NCBI GenBank assembly: GCA_028698215.1
Contig: JAQVDY010000010.1
Coordinates: forward strand, 1-60,748
Source of the DNA: Actinomycetota bacterium
GTDB taxonomy: Bacteria > Actinomycetota > Humimicrobiia > Humimicrobiales > Humimicrobiaceae
Reading direction: 5' to 3'
Length of the DNA: 60,748 bases
Positions 19,322 through 28,176 of the stretch are shown here, in pieces. The notes below the pieces were generated by a model that had not been told where the DNA came from, ran no database searches, and saw only the letters and a program-made list of their open reading frames with translations. Numbering within the stretch: position 1 is the first letter of the stretch; every line of letters starts with the position of its first letter. The position numbers and the translations under genes were made by a program.

Positions 19322-20209
19322 TTAAGACCTGCTTTTCCTAAACAGCAAACTTTTGGCAGCAGTTACCAGGAACCTCAAAGCCAGTACAACCAGCAGAACG
19401 GGTAAAAAGCATACCTTCCAGCTCTTGCGGTAATGTTTCCAGTAAAAATAAAAAACACTTTTTTGCATAAGGTAAGAAGCCCTGATATTCCTGCCCCTGC
19501 TGCTGCCTCCAATATGATGGAGGACCTGGCTGTAAGGAAAATAGTATACCTTCCAACCCTTCTGCCATACCCGGTAGCAAAGGTCCAAATCTTCCACATA
19601 CATGAAATATCTTTCATCCAGGCTGCCCACCTGTTCTAAAGCCTGTCTTCTTATGGCCATGCAGGAACCCGATACCCAATCTACCTCAAAGGGCTTGCTT
19701 TTATCTGCTTCCATAAGCTTGTACTTCCTGGAAAAGGGATTATGGGGATAAACAGCAGTCAGCAGGCTGTGCAGGGCAGCATTAAACATGGAAGGAAACC
19801 GGCGGCAGGAAGGCTGGAGGGTGCCGTCACTGTTTATTATTTTTGGCCCCGCTATAGCTGCCCTGGGGTTCTCTTCCAAAAAGGAAATGAGGTTCTGTAC
19901 CGAACCGGGATACAACTGGCAGTCACTGTTTATAAGCAGCACATAATCAGAATCAAAAGCAGCCATGGCCCTATTATTGGCTGCTGCAAAACCTTTATTA
20001 TCCGGATTTTCAATTAGGTCTACCCAGCTATAGTCCTGTTTTAGGTGTTCAGCAGTCCCATCACTGGACCTGTTATCCACCACCACTGTACGGTAAGGGA
20101 AAGAAGGGGGGTTTTGCTTTAAGGAATTTAACAAATCCACTACATAGTTCAAGCTGTTATAGCTGACTATGCTTATCAGCAGTTTAGTTTTTTGTGTTTG
20201 TGGTGACAA
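19322..20209 (-). CDS. GT2 family glycosyltransferase (rhamnosyltransferase-like)
   Basis: GT-A fold glycosyltransferase of 295 residues. It has the N-terminal SIVSYNS, VVVDNRSSDGT and the DxD-type LINSDCQL, then the acceptor-side WVSGSCMAIRR and the ED motif YFMYVEDLDLCYR seen in WbbL/rhamnosyltransferase-like enzymes. A hydrophobic stretch near the C-terminus suggests membrane association. It starts at TTG. Position upstream of GDP-D-rhamnose genes suggests it uses a deoxyhexose donor, but this is inference. Confidence 0.87.
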   Translation of the reverse strand: MSPQTQKTKLLISIVSYNSLNYVVDLLNSLKQNPPSFPYRTVVVDNRSSDGTAEHLKQDYSWVDLIENPDNKGFAAANNRAMAAFDSDYVLLINSDCQLYPGSVQNLISFLEENPRAAIAGPKIINSDGTLQPSCRRFPSMFNAALHSLLTAVYPHNPFSRKYKLMEADKSKPFEVDWVSGSCMAIRRQALEQVGSLDERYFMYVEDLDLCYRVWQKGWKVYYFPYSQVLHHIGGSSRGRNIRASYLMQKSVFYFYWKHYRKSWKVCFLPVLLVVLALRFLVTAAKSLLFRKSRS

Positions 20210-20269
20210 TAGCGCAATAATCTTTTTTCTTTATTTTAATATATTTGGAACAGCAGTGCTATAACCGCT

Positions 20270-20851
20270 TTACGTCAGCAGCATCAGTATACTTTTTTTT
20301 ACCAGCCCAATCCAGTCCGCACCATCGGGATCAAGCAGTCCCTGCACCATAAAACCTATGGTTAGGGAAAACAATATCCGGGAACACTCCCCCACATCCA
20401 CCTTTTTTATGGATCCCTGTTTTATGCCCTGCTCAATTATATGGCTAAAGAAAGAAGTAAACTTATCATAGGTTCTTTGGCTGACTACCTTCAGCTCGGG
20501 GTCACTTAACCCTTTGATATAAAGCTCTAAAAACAGGTTTAGCTGACCCTTAATCCTGGTGAAAGCCGGTTTCATGGCTTCTGGAAGGCTTAACAGCAAT
20601 TCCAAAAAATTAGGGTTGTTTAGCTCTACCGGCCTTATGCTCAAAGCTATCTGGTCCATCCATCTTTCCATCAGCTCCATCATCAACTGCTGTTTGCTTC
20701 GATAATGATGATAAAAGGCTCCCTTGGTTATACCTGCCTGGCTGCAAATATCATCAATGCCGCTTTCGTAAAAACCTTTTTCTGAAAACACTTCCGCCGC
20801 TGCAGCCAGGATACTGCTCCTGGTGTCCAGCCCTCGTTGTTCCTGGGTCAT
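20270..20851 (-). CDS. TetR/AcrR family regulator
   Basis: DNA-binding repressor of 193 residues. The N-terminal helix-turn-helix covers about 10-55 (TRSSILAAAAEVF, GIDDICSQAGITKGAFYHHY, SKQQLM). The C-terminal ligand/dimerisation domain is not diagnostic. It is the last gene of the isoprenoid/hopanoid operon, overlapping ispE by 4 nt, so it may sense a pathway intermediate or lipid and repress this operon. That is inferred from position only. Confidence 0.93.
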   Translation of the reverse strand: MTQEQRGLDTRSSILAAAAEVFSEKGFYESGIDDICSQAGITKGAFYHHYRSKQQLMMELMERWMDQIALSIRPVELNNPNFLELLLSLPEAMKPAFTRIKGQLNLFLELYIKGLSDPELKVVSQRTYDKFTSFFSHIIEQGIKQGSIKKVDVGECSRILFSLTIGFMVQGLLDPDGADWIGLVKKSILMLLT

Positions 20852-21738
20852 GGTACCGTCCTGGCTACATAATTGCTTAAACCGCTGCCTTCCAGCAGCC
20901 TGGTTATATCCCTCACCTTTTCCCGGGAAGAAGATATAAAATAAACGGCAGGGCCGCTTCCTGCCAAATGTATGGGGGCTATACCCATTGACTGCAGTTT
21001 ATCAATCCAGTATGAAAACTGCTTAAACTGGGTACTGTAAACCCTCTCAAACACATTAAACAGCTCTGACTGAAAGTTATTGCCCCCATTGTTGGGCCCC
21101 AGTTTGTCCAGCAGCCGGCTGCTGTATTCTCCTCCCGAATAATGATAGGGATTTATATAGGAGTAAATTTTGGCTGTTTTATTGGGCATAGCCAGGGGCA
21201 GCAGTATCACTGTCATCCACTTGGTTTTTAGGTCTTTTACCTTTTTTACTTTTTCTCCCCTGCCGGTTACCACACAGGTTCCCCCATATATAAAATAAGG
21301 TACATCTGAACCTATTTTGGCTCCCAGCTGGGCCAGGTCGTCCTGGCTTAAATTAAGCTTCCACAGCTGGTTAAGTCCCCTTAAGGTAGCTGCTGCATCG
21401 CTGGAGCCTCCCCCCAGACCGGCAGCCGAAGGTATGCTTTTTCTTAAATTGATTAAAGCCCCGCTGCTGTATCCGGTTTCTTCCTTTAGGAGCAGCGCCG
21501 CCTTATATACCAGATTATCAAACAGGTAGTTATTTTTGTCTTCCCCAAACAGCATATCCTTGGCCGGCAGCCCGGAGTATTCCGGCACCACCTGGATCCA
21601 TTCATTTTCCCAGAAAGTAAGCACATCGCATATGTCTATAGTTTGCATTACGGACTCAATATCATGGTAGCCGTCATCCCTCCTGCCAATTATTTCCAAG
21701 GTAAGGTTTACCTTGGCCGGTGCTATTTCACAAATCAT
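20848..21738 (-). CDS. ispE: 4-diphosphocytidyl-2-C-methyl-D-erythritol kinase IspE
   Basis: GHMP kinase of the MEP pathway, phosphorylating CDP-methylerythritol at O2. The roughly 296-residue protein opens with the conserved APAKVNLTLEI and has the ATP-binding PSAAGLGGGSSDAAA and a C-terminal AGSGPAVYF glycine motif. ATG 21738 is preferred (AGGTGA about 5 nt upstream, start matching the family), although a GTG at 21747 and an ATG at 21744 are in frame. It sits between the DUF116 gene and tetR. Its presence shows the cell uses the MEP route. Confidence 0.96.
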   Translation of the reverse strand: MICEIAPAKVNLTLEIIGRRDDGYHDIESVMQTIDICDVLTFWENEWIQVVPEYSGLPAKDMLFGEDKNNYLFDNLVYKAALLLKEETGYSSGALINLRKSIPSAAGLGGGSSDAAATLRGLNQLWKLNLSQDDLAQLGAKIGSDVPYFIYGGTCVVTGRGEKVKKVKDLKTKWMTVILLPLAMPNKTAKIYSYINPYHYSGGEYSSRLLDKLGPNNGGNNFQSELFNVFERVYSTQFKQFSYWIDKLQSMGIAPIHLAGSGPAVYFISSSREKVRDITRLLEGSGLSNYVARTVP

Positions 21739-21747
21739 TTCCATCAC

Positions 21748-22209
21748 CTACAGCCTGATTATCCTTTCTGCTTCTTCCTCATTAACCTCGGTATCCACAC
21801 AACCATCCTTGGTTAAGGGTATGGTAACTATTAATGGCAAGTGCCTGATGTCATCATCCTTAAGTATATCTCCTACAGCGCAAACTCCCTCTTCCAGCTC
21901 TTTGTTGCAGGCAATAGCCACTATACCTTTGGGTTTTTTCTCTTTAACAAACCTTAAGGCCATAGAGCCGCCGGGAGCGATGCATATACCCCCGTAACCC
22001 AGCTCCTGTGCCAATATTCTCAATCTGCCTATGGTACAGCGGTGGGGACAGTCATCCCTGCACTCCAACCCCTGTTTTCCCACCCTGGCCTGGCACAGCT
22101 GTGAAGGCCGCAAACAATGGGATATAAGGAGGACCCTGTCTTGGGGCTTAATAGAGGCCAGTTGGCGCTCCTGTTCATTTTTAGCCAGATTTGTTTTTTG
22201 CATGCTCAT
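21748..22209 (-). CDS. DUF116 family protein
   Basis: Cysteine-rich protein of 153 residues with the DUF116 pattern: HCLRPSQLCQA, LECRDDCPHRCTIGRL and GGICIAPGGSM, then IACNKELEEGVCA. The six or so Cys suggest a metal or Fe-S site. No experimentally settled function is known to me. It lies flush between the cyclase and ispE genes (gaps of 2 and 0 nt), so it is expressed with hopanoid synthesis; a functional link is possible but unproven. Confidence 0.88.
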   Translation of the reverse strand: MSMQKTNLAKNEQERQLASIKPQDRVLLISHCLRPSQLCQARVGKQGLECRDDCPHRCTIGRLRILAQELGYGGICIAPGGSMALRFVKEKKPKGIVAIACNKELEEGVCAVGDILKDDDIRHLPLIVTIPLTKDGCVDTEVNEEEAERIIRL

Positions 22210-22211
22210 AA

Positions 22212-24134
22212 TTATCCTTGCTGTTTTCTGTCTATTCTCTTTTTATATTCCGCTAAAGCCATTAAAGGAAAGTAATCCTTATACAGCTCGTATTTTAAAT
22301 AGAAAGCCCGCGGAAATCCACCTCCGGTAAAATGTTTCTCGCTCCAGCTGCCGTCAGCATTCTGGGTAGAAGACAAATATTCTACTCCTTTTTCCACCTG
22401 TCGGCAAAGGCCCCGGGAGGCTATAAGGCCCAATAAGGCCCAGGCGGTCTGGCTGGCAGTGCTGACCCCCAGGGGCTGATAGCTGCCTGCCTCGTAAGAA
22501 GCGCAGCTTTCCCCCCATCCCCCGTCTTCATTCTGTATAAACATAAACCATTCAGCTCCCCGCTCTATATGGGGCCCTATGCTGCTGTTGGCACCCAAAC
22601 CCAAAGCAGCGGCTGCCTGCAGCACCTTGCTGGTGCCGTAAATATAGTTTACACCCCAACGTCCATACCAGCTGCCGTCAGCATTCTGGGACCTTTTGAT
22701 ATATTTAAGGGCCCTGGATATGGGGCCTATCTCACTGGTATAACCCAGCTTGGCCAAAACCCACAGCACATGAGCGGTTATATCCGGGCTGCCAAAATCA
22801 AGGGGGGTTATAAAATCAGCAAAGGGTATATCCCTGATAATCCTCTTATTATTATCCCGGTCAAAGGCAGCCCAGCTGCCGTCCTTGTTTTGCATATCAA
22901 GCACCCAGTCGATACCCCTGCTTACTGCCTGTTGATGCTGGCCGGAGCTATCCTTTAATAAGCTTAGGGCCATACTCACTATGGCCGTATCGTCGATATC
23001 GGGATAATATTTATTTTCAAATTCAAAGGACCAGCATCCTGAGGCTGTACGGGGATTGTTTACCTTCCAATCGCCTTCCTCGGTTACCTGCTTGCTTAAC
23101 AGCCATTCTAACGACCGGCTTAGCCGGGGATGGCCCGCAGGCAGGCCTGACTGCCTTAAAGCAATCACCGACCAGGCGGTATCCCATACCGGTGAGGTAG
23201 CCGGCTGCAGTATGATATGGCGGGATCCCTCCGAGATAAAATCATCTAAACCCTTTAGCCCTTTGGAGATTACCGGATGGTCATTGCTGTAGCCCAATAT
23301 TTTTAAAGCAATTAATGAAAACAGCCAGGGCAGCATTATTCCTCCCCAGCTTCCGTCATCTTCCTGGCGGTCAATAATCCATTTTTCCACCTTGCTGATA
23401 GCTGGCTGGCGCCCTATCTTGAGCCTATTGTGCAGGCTGTCCCATATCTTTAGCGCCCGGTTAAACAGCAAAAACAGGTTCCCCAAAGAACACCTGCTTC
23501 CGGCCTGGTAGGGCACTGGATGTTTAATCCGTTCCGGATTACGGTATAGCTCAAACACCGATTGCTCCCGGTTTAATTTGTATACCGGTTTTTTGGCTAT
23601 GATAATGGAAAAGGCCATAATGGTAGACCGGGTCCAGCTGGCAAAGTCATAGATATTTATGGGAAACCACCGGGGCAGGTATATAATCTCCGGAGGTATC
23701 TCCGGTATGCCTTTCCAGCTGTATTGCCCAAAAAGAGCTAGGATAATTTTGGTATAGGTATTGGCTGCTTCTATCCCTCCCTGGTTAAGTATAAATTTTT
23801 TAGCCCTGGCCAATTGCTCATTTTCCGGTTTAAGACCTAAAAATTTTAAGCCGAAATAGGTCTGGATGGTTACATCAAGGCTGCCCTGCCCCCCGTAGAA
23901 CATGCTCCAGGAACCATCCGTATTCTGATGGTCTAGAAGATAATCCATGGCTTTCTTTTCTTTGCCCAGGTTCTCAATTCCCAAAAACCTGATAAGGGGG
24001 ATAAAACCGCTGACCACAGAGACATCAGCTTCCAGCAGTCCTACCCAGTATCCTTCCTTATGCTGCCGGGATAATAGATAATCCTGGGACCTCTCTATGT
24101 GATCCGCAATTTTTTCGGTATCAATGCTTAACAT
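22212..24134 (-). CDS. shc: squalene-hopene cyclase
   Basis: Cyclises squalene to hopene, the core of hopanoid lipids, as a monotopic membrane enzyme. The roughly 640-residue protein is an alpha/alpha-barrel terpene cyclase with repeated QW motifs (for example QNTDGSW, QEDDGSWGG, QNKDGSW, QNADGSW). The catalytic DxDD is present as DIDDTA at about residues 379-384, matching the position in characterised enzymes. The C-terminal family block GSWYGRWGVNYIYGT is intact. ATG 24134 is chosen over an upstream in-frame start at 24176 because AAGGAGG stands 6 nt before it. It overlaps hpnA by 14 nt. Confidence 0.95.
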   Translation of the reverse strand: MLSIDTEKIADHIERSQDYLLSRQHKEGYWVGLLEADVSVVSGFIPLIRFLGIENLGKEKKAMDYLLDHQNTDGSWSMFYGGQGSLDVTIQTYFGLKFLGLKPENEQLARAKKFILNQGGIEAANTYTKIILALFGQYSWKGIPEIPPEIIYLPRWFPINIYDFASWTRSTIMAFSIIIAKKPVYKLNREQSVFELYRNPERIKHPVPYQAGSRCSLGNLFLLFNRALKIWDSLHNRLKIGRQPAISKVEKWIIDRQEDDGSWGGIMLPWLFSLIALKILGYSNDHPVISKGLKGLDDFISEGSRHIILQPATSPVWDTAWSVIALRQSGLPAGHPRLSRSLEWLLSKQVTEEGDWKVNNPRTASGCWSFEFENKYYPDIDDTAIVSMALSLLKDSSGQHQQAVSRGIDWVLDMQNKDGSWAAFDRDNNKRIIRDIPFADFITPLDFGSPDITAHVLWVLAKLGYTSEIGPISRALKYIKRSQNADGSWYGRWGVNYIYGTSKVLQAAAALGLGANSSIGPHIERGAEWFMFIQNEDGGWGESCASYEAGSYQPLGVSTASQTAWALLGLIASRGLCRQVEKGVEYLSSTQNADGSWSEKHFTGGGFPRAFYLKYELYKDYFPLMALAEYKKRIDRKQQG

Positions 24135-25113
24135 AGCCTTCCTCCTTAAACCAGTTAATGGACTTGGTAAAGGCATCCTGAACCGGGCCTGGTTTTAATC
24201 CCAGTTCTTGTTTGGCCTTGCTGCAATCAAAAAATCTTTTCTTGGCCGCAGTTTTTACTGCCGCTAAAGGAATCCGGGGATGTTTTTTGAGTATCTTGTC
24301 ACTTATCAGCTGGTCAAAACAGGCAGCTCCTGCAGCTACCCATAGAGGTATCTGTATTTTAGGCGGTTTTAGGCCGGCCAGATTGGCTACCATCTCTAGT
24401 ATTTGCCTTAAAGTCATATTTTCATGGCCCAGTATATAGCTCTGGCCGCATTTTCCCTTGTGGTAGGCCAGCAGGTGGCCGGCAGCCACATCCTCTACAT
24501 CGATTATGTTTAAACCGGTATTAACATAGGCGGGCATCTTCCCCTGCAGGAAGTCCAGCACTATCTTTCCGGTGGGTGTAGGCTTTATATCCCTGCTTCC
24601 GATAGGGGCGGTGGGATTTACAATAACAATGGGCCATCCCTGTCCACATAACTTGGCTACTTCCATCTCTGCCAGCACCTTGGAACGCTTGTAATGGCTG
24701 TATACCTGCTGGGGATGGTTAAGTCTGCCTTCTGTTCCCAGGGGTTGGTTTTTATCAATAGCAATGGTGGACTCGCTGCTGGTGTATATTATCTTTTCTA
24801 CGCCATGGTCAACTGCTGCTTCCATGATATTGCGGGTACCTTCTACATTTACCCTATAGGGAAGCAGGGCATCCCGGCACCAGAAGCTGTAACTGGCCGC
24901 CACGTGAAACAGGCTATCGCAGCCTTTAACCGCGTCATCTAAAGACTCCCGGTTGGTCAAGTCCCCATAACATAGTTTGACATCGAGTCCGCTTAGGTTG
25001 CTCAGATTGCTTTCAGGCCTCACCAGTGCCCTAACTTCAAACCCTTCCTTTATAAGTTTTTCTGCCACATGGCTTCCTATAAACCCGGTAGCGCCGGTAA
25101 CCAGTGCTTTCAC
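24121..25113 (-). CDS. hpnA: hopanoid-associated sugar epimerase-like SDR (HpnA)
   Basis: NAD(P)-dependent extended SDR of 330 residues. It has the VTGATGFIGSHVAE dinucleotide loop, the DLTNRESLDDAVKGCD acidic region, HVAA-SYSFW and the catalytic YSHYKRSKVLAE. The pattern and its position between hpnH and shc match HpnA, an epimerase/dehydratase-like protein linked to hopanoid genes whose exact reaction is not firmly established. Starts at GTG directly after the hpnH stop. Confidence 0.87.
   Translation of the reverse strand: MKALVTGATGFIGSHVAEKLIKEGFEVRALVRPESNLSNLSGLDVKLCYGDLTNRESLDDAVKGCDSLFHVAASYSFWCRDALLPYRVNVEGTRNIMEAAVDHGVEKIIYTSSESTIAIDKNQPLGTEGRLNHPQQVYSHYKRSKVLAEMEVAKLCGQGWPIVIVNPTAPIGSRDIKPTPTGKIVLDFLQGKMPAYVNTGLNIIDVEDVAAGHLLAYHKGKCGQSYILGHENMTLRQILEMVANLAGLKPPKIQIPLWVAAGAACFDQLISDKILKKHPRIPLAAVKTAAKKRFFDCSKAKQELGLKPGPVQDAFTKSINWFKEEGYVKH
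24141..24147 (-). promoter_or_regulatory. strong Shine-Dalgarno fixing the shc start
   Basis: AAGGAGG on the minus strand, 6 nt before ATG 24134 and inside the end of hpnA. It decides between two in-frame cyclase starts. Confidence 0.85.
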
Positions 25114-26118
25114 CTATCTTCTCCCGGTAAAGTTCCATTTTGCCAGTTTAAGTAGATCCGAAAAGCTTTTTTGGCCTAAAATTGAGCTGGCTTCATAACC
25201 GCTGTGGACCATACAGTTTTCACATCTGGGATCTCTGCCCCTGCCGTATTTATGCCAGTCAGTATTTTCTATCATCTCCCTGTAGCTGGGATAATGGGAA
25301 TCGGTTATCAGGTAACAAGGGCTTTTCCACCCCCGGGGATTTACCGTAGGGTTGCCCCAGGGAACACATTCCAGCTCCCTCCTGCCCTGTAGGAAATCCC
25401 AGTAAAGGGGAGTATTGTAAAGCCTTACCGAATCCAGGTTCCCGTATATCTCTTGAAAGGCCTTAAAAGTTTTTTCCCGGGGCAAAAACAGGTCATGGTC
25501 CACTTCCTGGTAGCTGAAAGCGGGAGATACCATTACCCCGTCTGTTCCTATCTCCTTTAACAGGTCAAACAGGCTGTTTATCTCCTGGGGGCTGCTGTGA
25601 TTATAAACGGTGGTATTGGTCCTTACCGCAAACCCCAGCTTCTTGGCTTTTTTTATGGCCGATACCGCAGCATCAAACACATTTATATTCCCTGCCATCT
25701 TATTATGGGTCTCTTTTAGGCCATCCAGGTGGATAACCAGGCTTAATCCCGCATCAGGCTCAATAGTGTCTAAAAAATCCTCCATGAGCAGGCCGTTACT
25801 GCATAGATAGACAAAATATCCTTCCTTTAGCAGCCCCTCAACAATCTGCTTTGCCTGGGGGTGCAGCAAAGGCTCTCCCCCGGTAACTGAAACTATAGGT
25901 GCGCCTGCCTGCCGGGCTGCATCCAGGCATTGCTCCAAATCCATGGTCTGGTCAAAGATATCCTTATATTCCTTGATCCTGCCGCATCCGGCACATTTGA
26001 GGTTGCATTTAAATAATGGCTCCAGCATAAGCACAAAGGGAAACTTGCTGTTGCCGGCAGCCAGGTTCCTCCTGATATGGGACAGAAGACGCAGGGAAAG
26101 CCGGGCTGAATAGATCAA
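25114..26118 (-). CDS. hpnH: adenosyl-hopene transferase HpnH (radical SAM)
   Basis: Radical SAM enzyme that joins the 5'-deoxyadenosyl group to hopene, giving adenosylhopane, the precursor of side-chain-extended hopanoids. The 334-residue protein binds its [4Fe-4S] cluster through C38-x3-C42-x2-C45 in FKCNLKCAGCG and carries VTGGEPLLHP. Further Cys lie toward the C-terminus (CYLI, CENC). It starts at TTG and overlaps fni by 4 nt. HpnG, the next step in known pathways, is not in the window. Confidence 0.94.
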   Translation of the reverse strand: MIYSARLSLRLLSHIRRNLAAGNSKFPFVLMLEPLFKCNLKCAGCGRIKEYKDIFDQTMDLEQCLDAARQAGAPIVSVTGGEPLLHPQAKQIVEGLLKEGYFVYLCSNGLLMEDFLDTIEPDAGLSLVIHLDGLKETHNKMAGNINVFDAAVSAIKKAKKLGFAVRTNTTVYNHSSPQEINSLFDLLKEIGTDGVMVSPAFSYQEVDHDLFLPREKTFKAFQEIYGNLDSVRLYNTPLYWDFLQGRRELECVPWGNPTVNPRGWKSPCYLITDSHYPSYREMIENTDWHKYGRGRDPRCENCMVHSGYEASSILGQKSFSDLLKLAKWNFTGRR

Positions 26119-27149
26119 CTGGGTACCCCCTTAACTAGGTGTTTGGTATTCTTCAGGCTCAAGATATCCCTGGCTCCAATGCCAAACATGGCTATCCTTA
26201 GGCCTGCTTCTATCTGGCGTATATAATCCAGGCAGACCTCTACAGAATAATTTACATTCTGCAGCATGGGAAGTCCTATTCCCACCAGGTCTGCCCCTAA
26301 AGCAATACATTTGGCTGCTTCCAATCCGCTTCTTATTCCCCCGGAAGCAATAAGGGGGATACTGCCGGATTCAGCCCTTACCATATTCAGGGAATCAGCG
26401 GTGCTAATCCCCCATTGGCTAAAATGCCCTGCTACTTCTTTTAGTATAGGGTCCCGGCTTCTGATCTTTTCAATCTCAATCCAGGAAGTACCTCCACGGC
26501 CCCCTACATCTATAGCTGACACCCCCGCATCCAGCAGCATCCTGGCGGCATTGGCATCTATCCCGAAACCAACTTCCCTTGCTATTACCGGAAATCCCAG
26601 GCTGGAGCATATTTCTTTAATTTTTTCCGCCAGGCCGCTAAAATTTTGATTGCCTTCGCTTTGGAAAGCTTCCTGAATGCAGTTTAGATGCAGGCATAGT
26701 CCGTCAGCTTCAATCATTTCCACCGCCTGCCGGCATTCTGTTAAGCCATAGCCGTAATTTAACTGTACTGCCCCCAGATTGGCCAGCAGCAGTATGCCCG
26801 GAGCTACATCCCTTATCCGGTAGGTCTCTGCCTGGCTGCTGTCTTCTATGGCAGTCCTCTGTGACCCCACCCCCATGGCAATACCCATCATTTGGGCTGC
26901 CTGGGCCAGTTTGCGGTTAAGGCTTTGGGCTTCCTTTATTCCGCCCACCATAGGGGATATCATCAAGGGCAGCTTTAAAGGCTTGCCTAAAAAATTAGTG
27001 GAAGTATCAATAGCTTTCAGGTCAGCCTGGGGCAGGGCTTGATGTAAAAAACGGTAGCCGGAAAGGCCATTGCTTCCCTGGTTTAAGTTATAGCTGCCGT
27101 TTAAACTGATATTTAAATGCTCCAGCTTCCTGCCGCTGTTGGACACCAT
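26115..27149 (-). CDS. fni: type 2 isopentenyl-diphosphate delta-isomerase
   Basis: FMN- and NADPH-dependent isomerase interconverting IPP and DMAPP. The 344-residue TIM-barrel protein begins with the R-K-x-E/D-H-type segment GRKLEHLNI, has PLMISPMVGG, LNCIQEAFQ, the VGFGID loop and IASGGIRSGLEAAKCIALGAD for FMN phosphate binding. It sits between the prenyl synthase and hpnH genes in one operon, balancing the C5 substrate pools. Confidence 0.95.
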   Translation of the reverse strand: MVSNSGRKLEHLNISLNGSYNLNQGSNGLSGYRFLHQALPQADLKAIDTSTNFLGKPLKLPLMISPMVGGIKEAQSLNRKLAQAAQMMGIAMGVGSQRTAIEDSSQAETYRIRDVAPGILLLANLGAVQLNYGYGLTECRQAVEMIEADGLCLHLNCIQEAFQSEGNQNFSGLAEKIKEICSSLGFPVIAREVGFGIDANAARMLLDAGVSAIDVGGRGGTSWIEIEKIRSRDPILKEVAGHFSQWGISTADSLNMVRAESGSIPLIASGGIRSGLEAAKCIALGADLVGIGLPMLQNVNYSVEVCLDYIRQIEAGLRIAMFGIGARDILSLKNTKHLVKGVPS

Positions 27150-27150
27150 A

Positions 27151-28176
27151 TCAAAATTCTCTTTTTACCAAAAATTCTGAAATCTCTAAATAGTGTTTTT
27201 CAGTACCGCCCTGCAGGGGCAATCCTTTTAAAGCCTGCTGGGATTTTAAATAATAATGGTCAGCCTGCTTCTGGCAATACTCCCTGGCCCCTGCCTGGTC
27301 CAGGTAATCTAGAACCTGCTGCAGATCCCTTTTGGAAATCTTGTCCTGGCTGTATATTGATGACAAGCCTTTCTTTACCTGTTCAGAACCGTTTTCCATA
27401 AGGTAGACGATGGGCATTGATTTTTTCCTCTTTAATATGTCGCTGCCGCTGCTCTTGCCGGTTTTCTGGTCATTGCCCCAGATTCCCAGCATATCATCCT
27501 TTATCTGGAAAGCCAGGCCCAGGTTCCTGCCCAAGGCGCCAAATGCCTCCAGCTTCCTGCCCCCTACAAACAGGCAGGCCCCCATCATTAGGCTGGCCTC
27601 AATAAGGGCCGCTGTCTTCTTTTCAATCATAACCAGGTAATCCTGCAGGCTAATATTTTTTTTATGCTCAAAACTAATGTCCAGGTATTGGCCCTCTATC
27701 ATATTAAGGCAAGCCTGGTCCATGATGGATGAAGCTTTCATCTGCCTGCTGCAGCTTATGCCGTACCGGGAAAGCTTGTGCACTGCCAGGCTGGCTATTA
27801 CCCTCATGGCCGAACCCACATTAATGGCCTGGGGTTTGCCCCAGATACTCCAAACAGTGGGTTTATGCCTTCTCTTTTGGTCATTGTCCTGGATATCGTC
27901 ATGTACCAGGGAAAAATTATGGACATATTCAATAGCCTCTGCCAAAGGCAGGGCAGGCTTAAAATTAGAACTTAAGCTTTCGCAAGCCAAAAGACACAAG
28001 GTAGCCCTTAAATACTTGCCCCCCTTGGTGGCAATGGGCTTACCCTGCTCATCCACCCAGCCCAGGTGATACCGCAGCATCTGGTAGAAAGGTAAATCCC
28101 TGTCCTGGAGGCTGCTGCTGAGCTGTTTTTCTATATGGGGCTTATAATAATTAAATACCGGAGGTAATTTATCCAT
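27151..28176 (-). CDS. polyprenyl (farnesyl/geranylgeranyl-type) diphosphate synthase
   Basis: Trans-prenyltransferase of 341 residues condensing IPP with allylic diphosphates. The first Asp-rich motif appears as LVHDDIQDNDQKRRHKPT and the second as FQIKDDMLGIWG. Chain length is uncertain: farnesyl diphosphate would be needed for squalene, while the sequence resembles C15-C20 synthases. No squalene synthase or HpnCDE genes are in this window, so that step must be encoded elsewhere. It overlaps the upstream oxidoreductase by 8 nt. Confidence 0.92.
   Translation of the reverse strand: MDKLPPVFNYYKPHIEKQLSSSLQDRDLPFYQMLRYHLGWVDEQGKPIATKGGKYLRATLCLLACESLSSNFKPALPLAEAIEYVHNFSLVHDDIQDNDQKRRHKPTVWSIWGKPQAINVGSAMRVIASLAVHKLSRYGISCSRQMKASSIMDQACLNMIEGQYLDISFEHKKNISLQDYLVMIEKKTAALIEASLMMGACLFVGGRKLEAFGALGRNLGLAFQIKDDMLGIWGNDQKTGKSSGSDILKRKKSMPIVYLMENGSEQVKKGLSSIYSQDKISKRDLQQVLDYLDQAGAREYCQKQADHYYLKSQQALKGLPLQGGTEKHYLEISEFLVKREF

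Noticed and set aside
19338-19617. Two 80-codon minus-strand ORFs overlapping the GT2 gene in other frames
   Set aside because: Both are out-of-frame readings of an intact glycosyltransferase with no domain of their own.
20210-20269. Possible terminator between the GT2 gene and tetR
   Set aside because: Only a three-base-pair-strength stem with a long loop and no T run directly after it.
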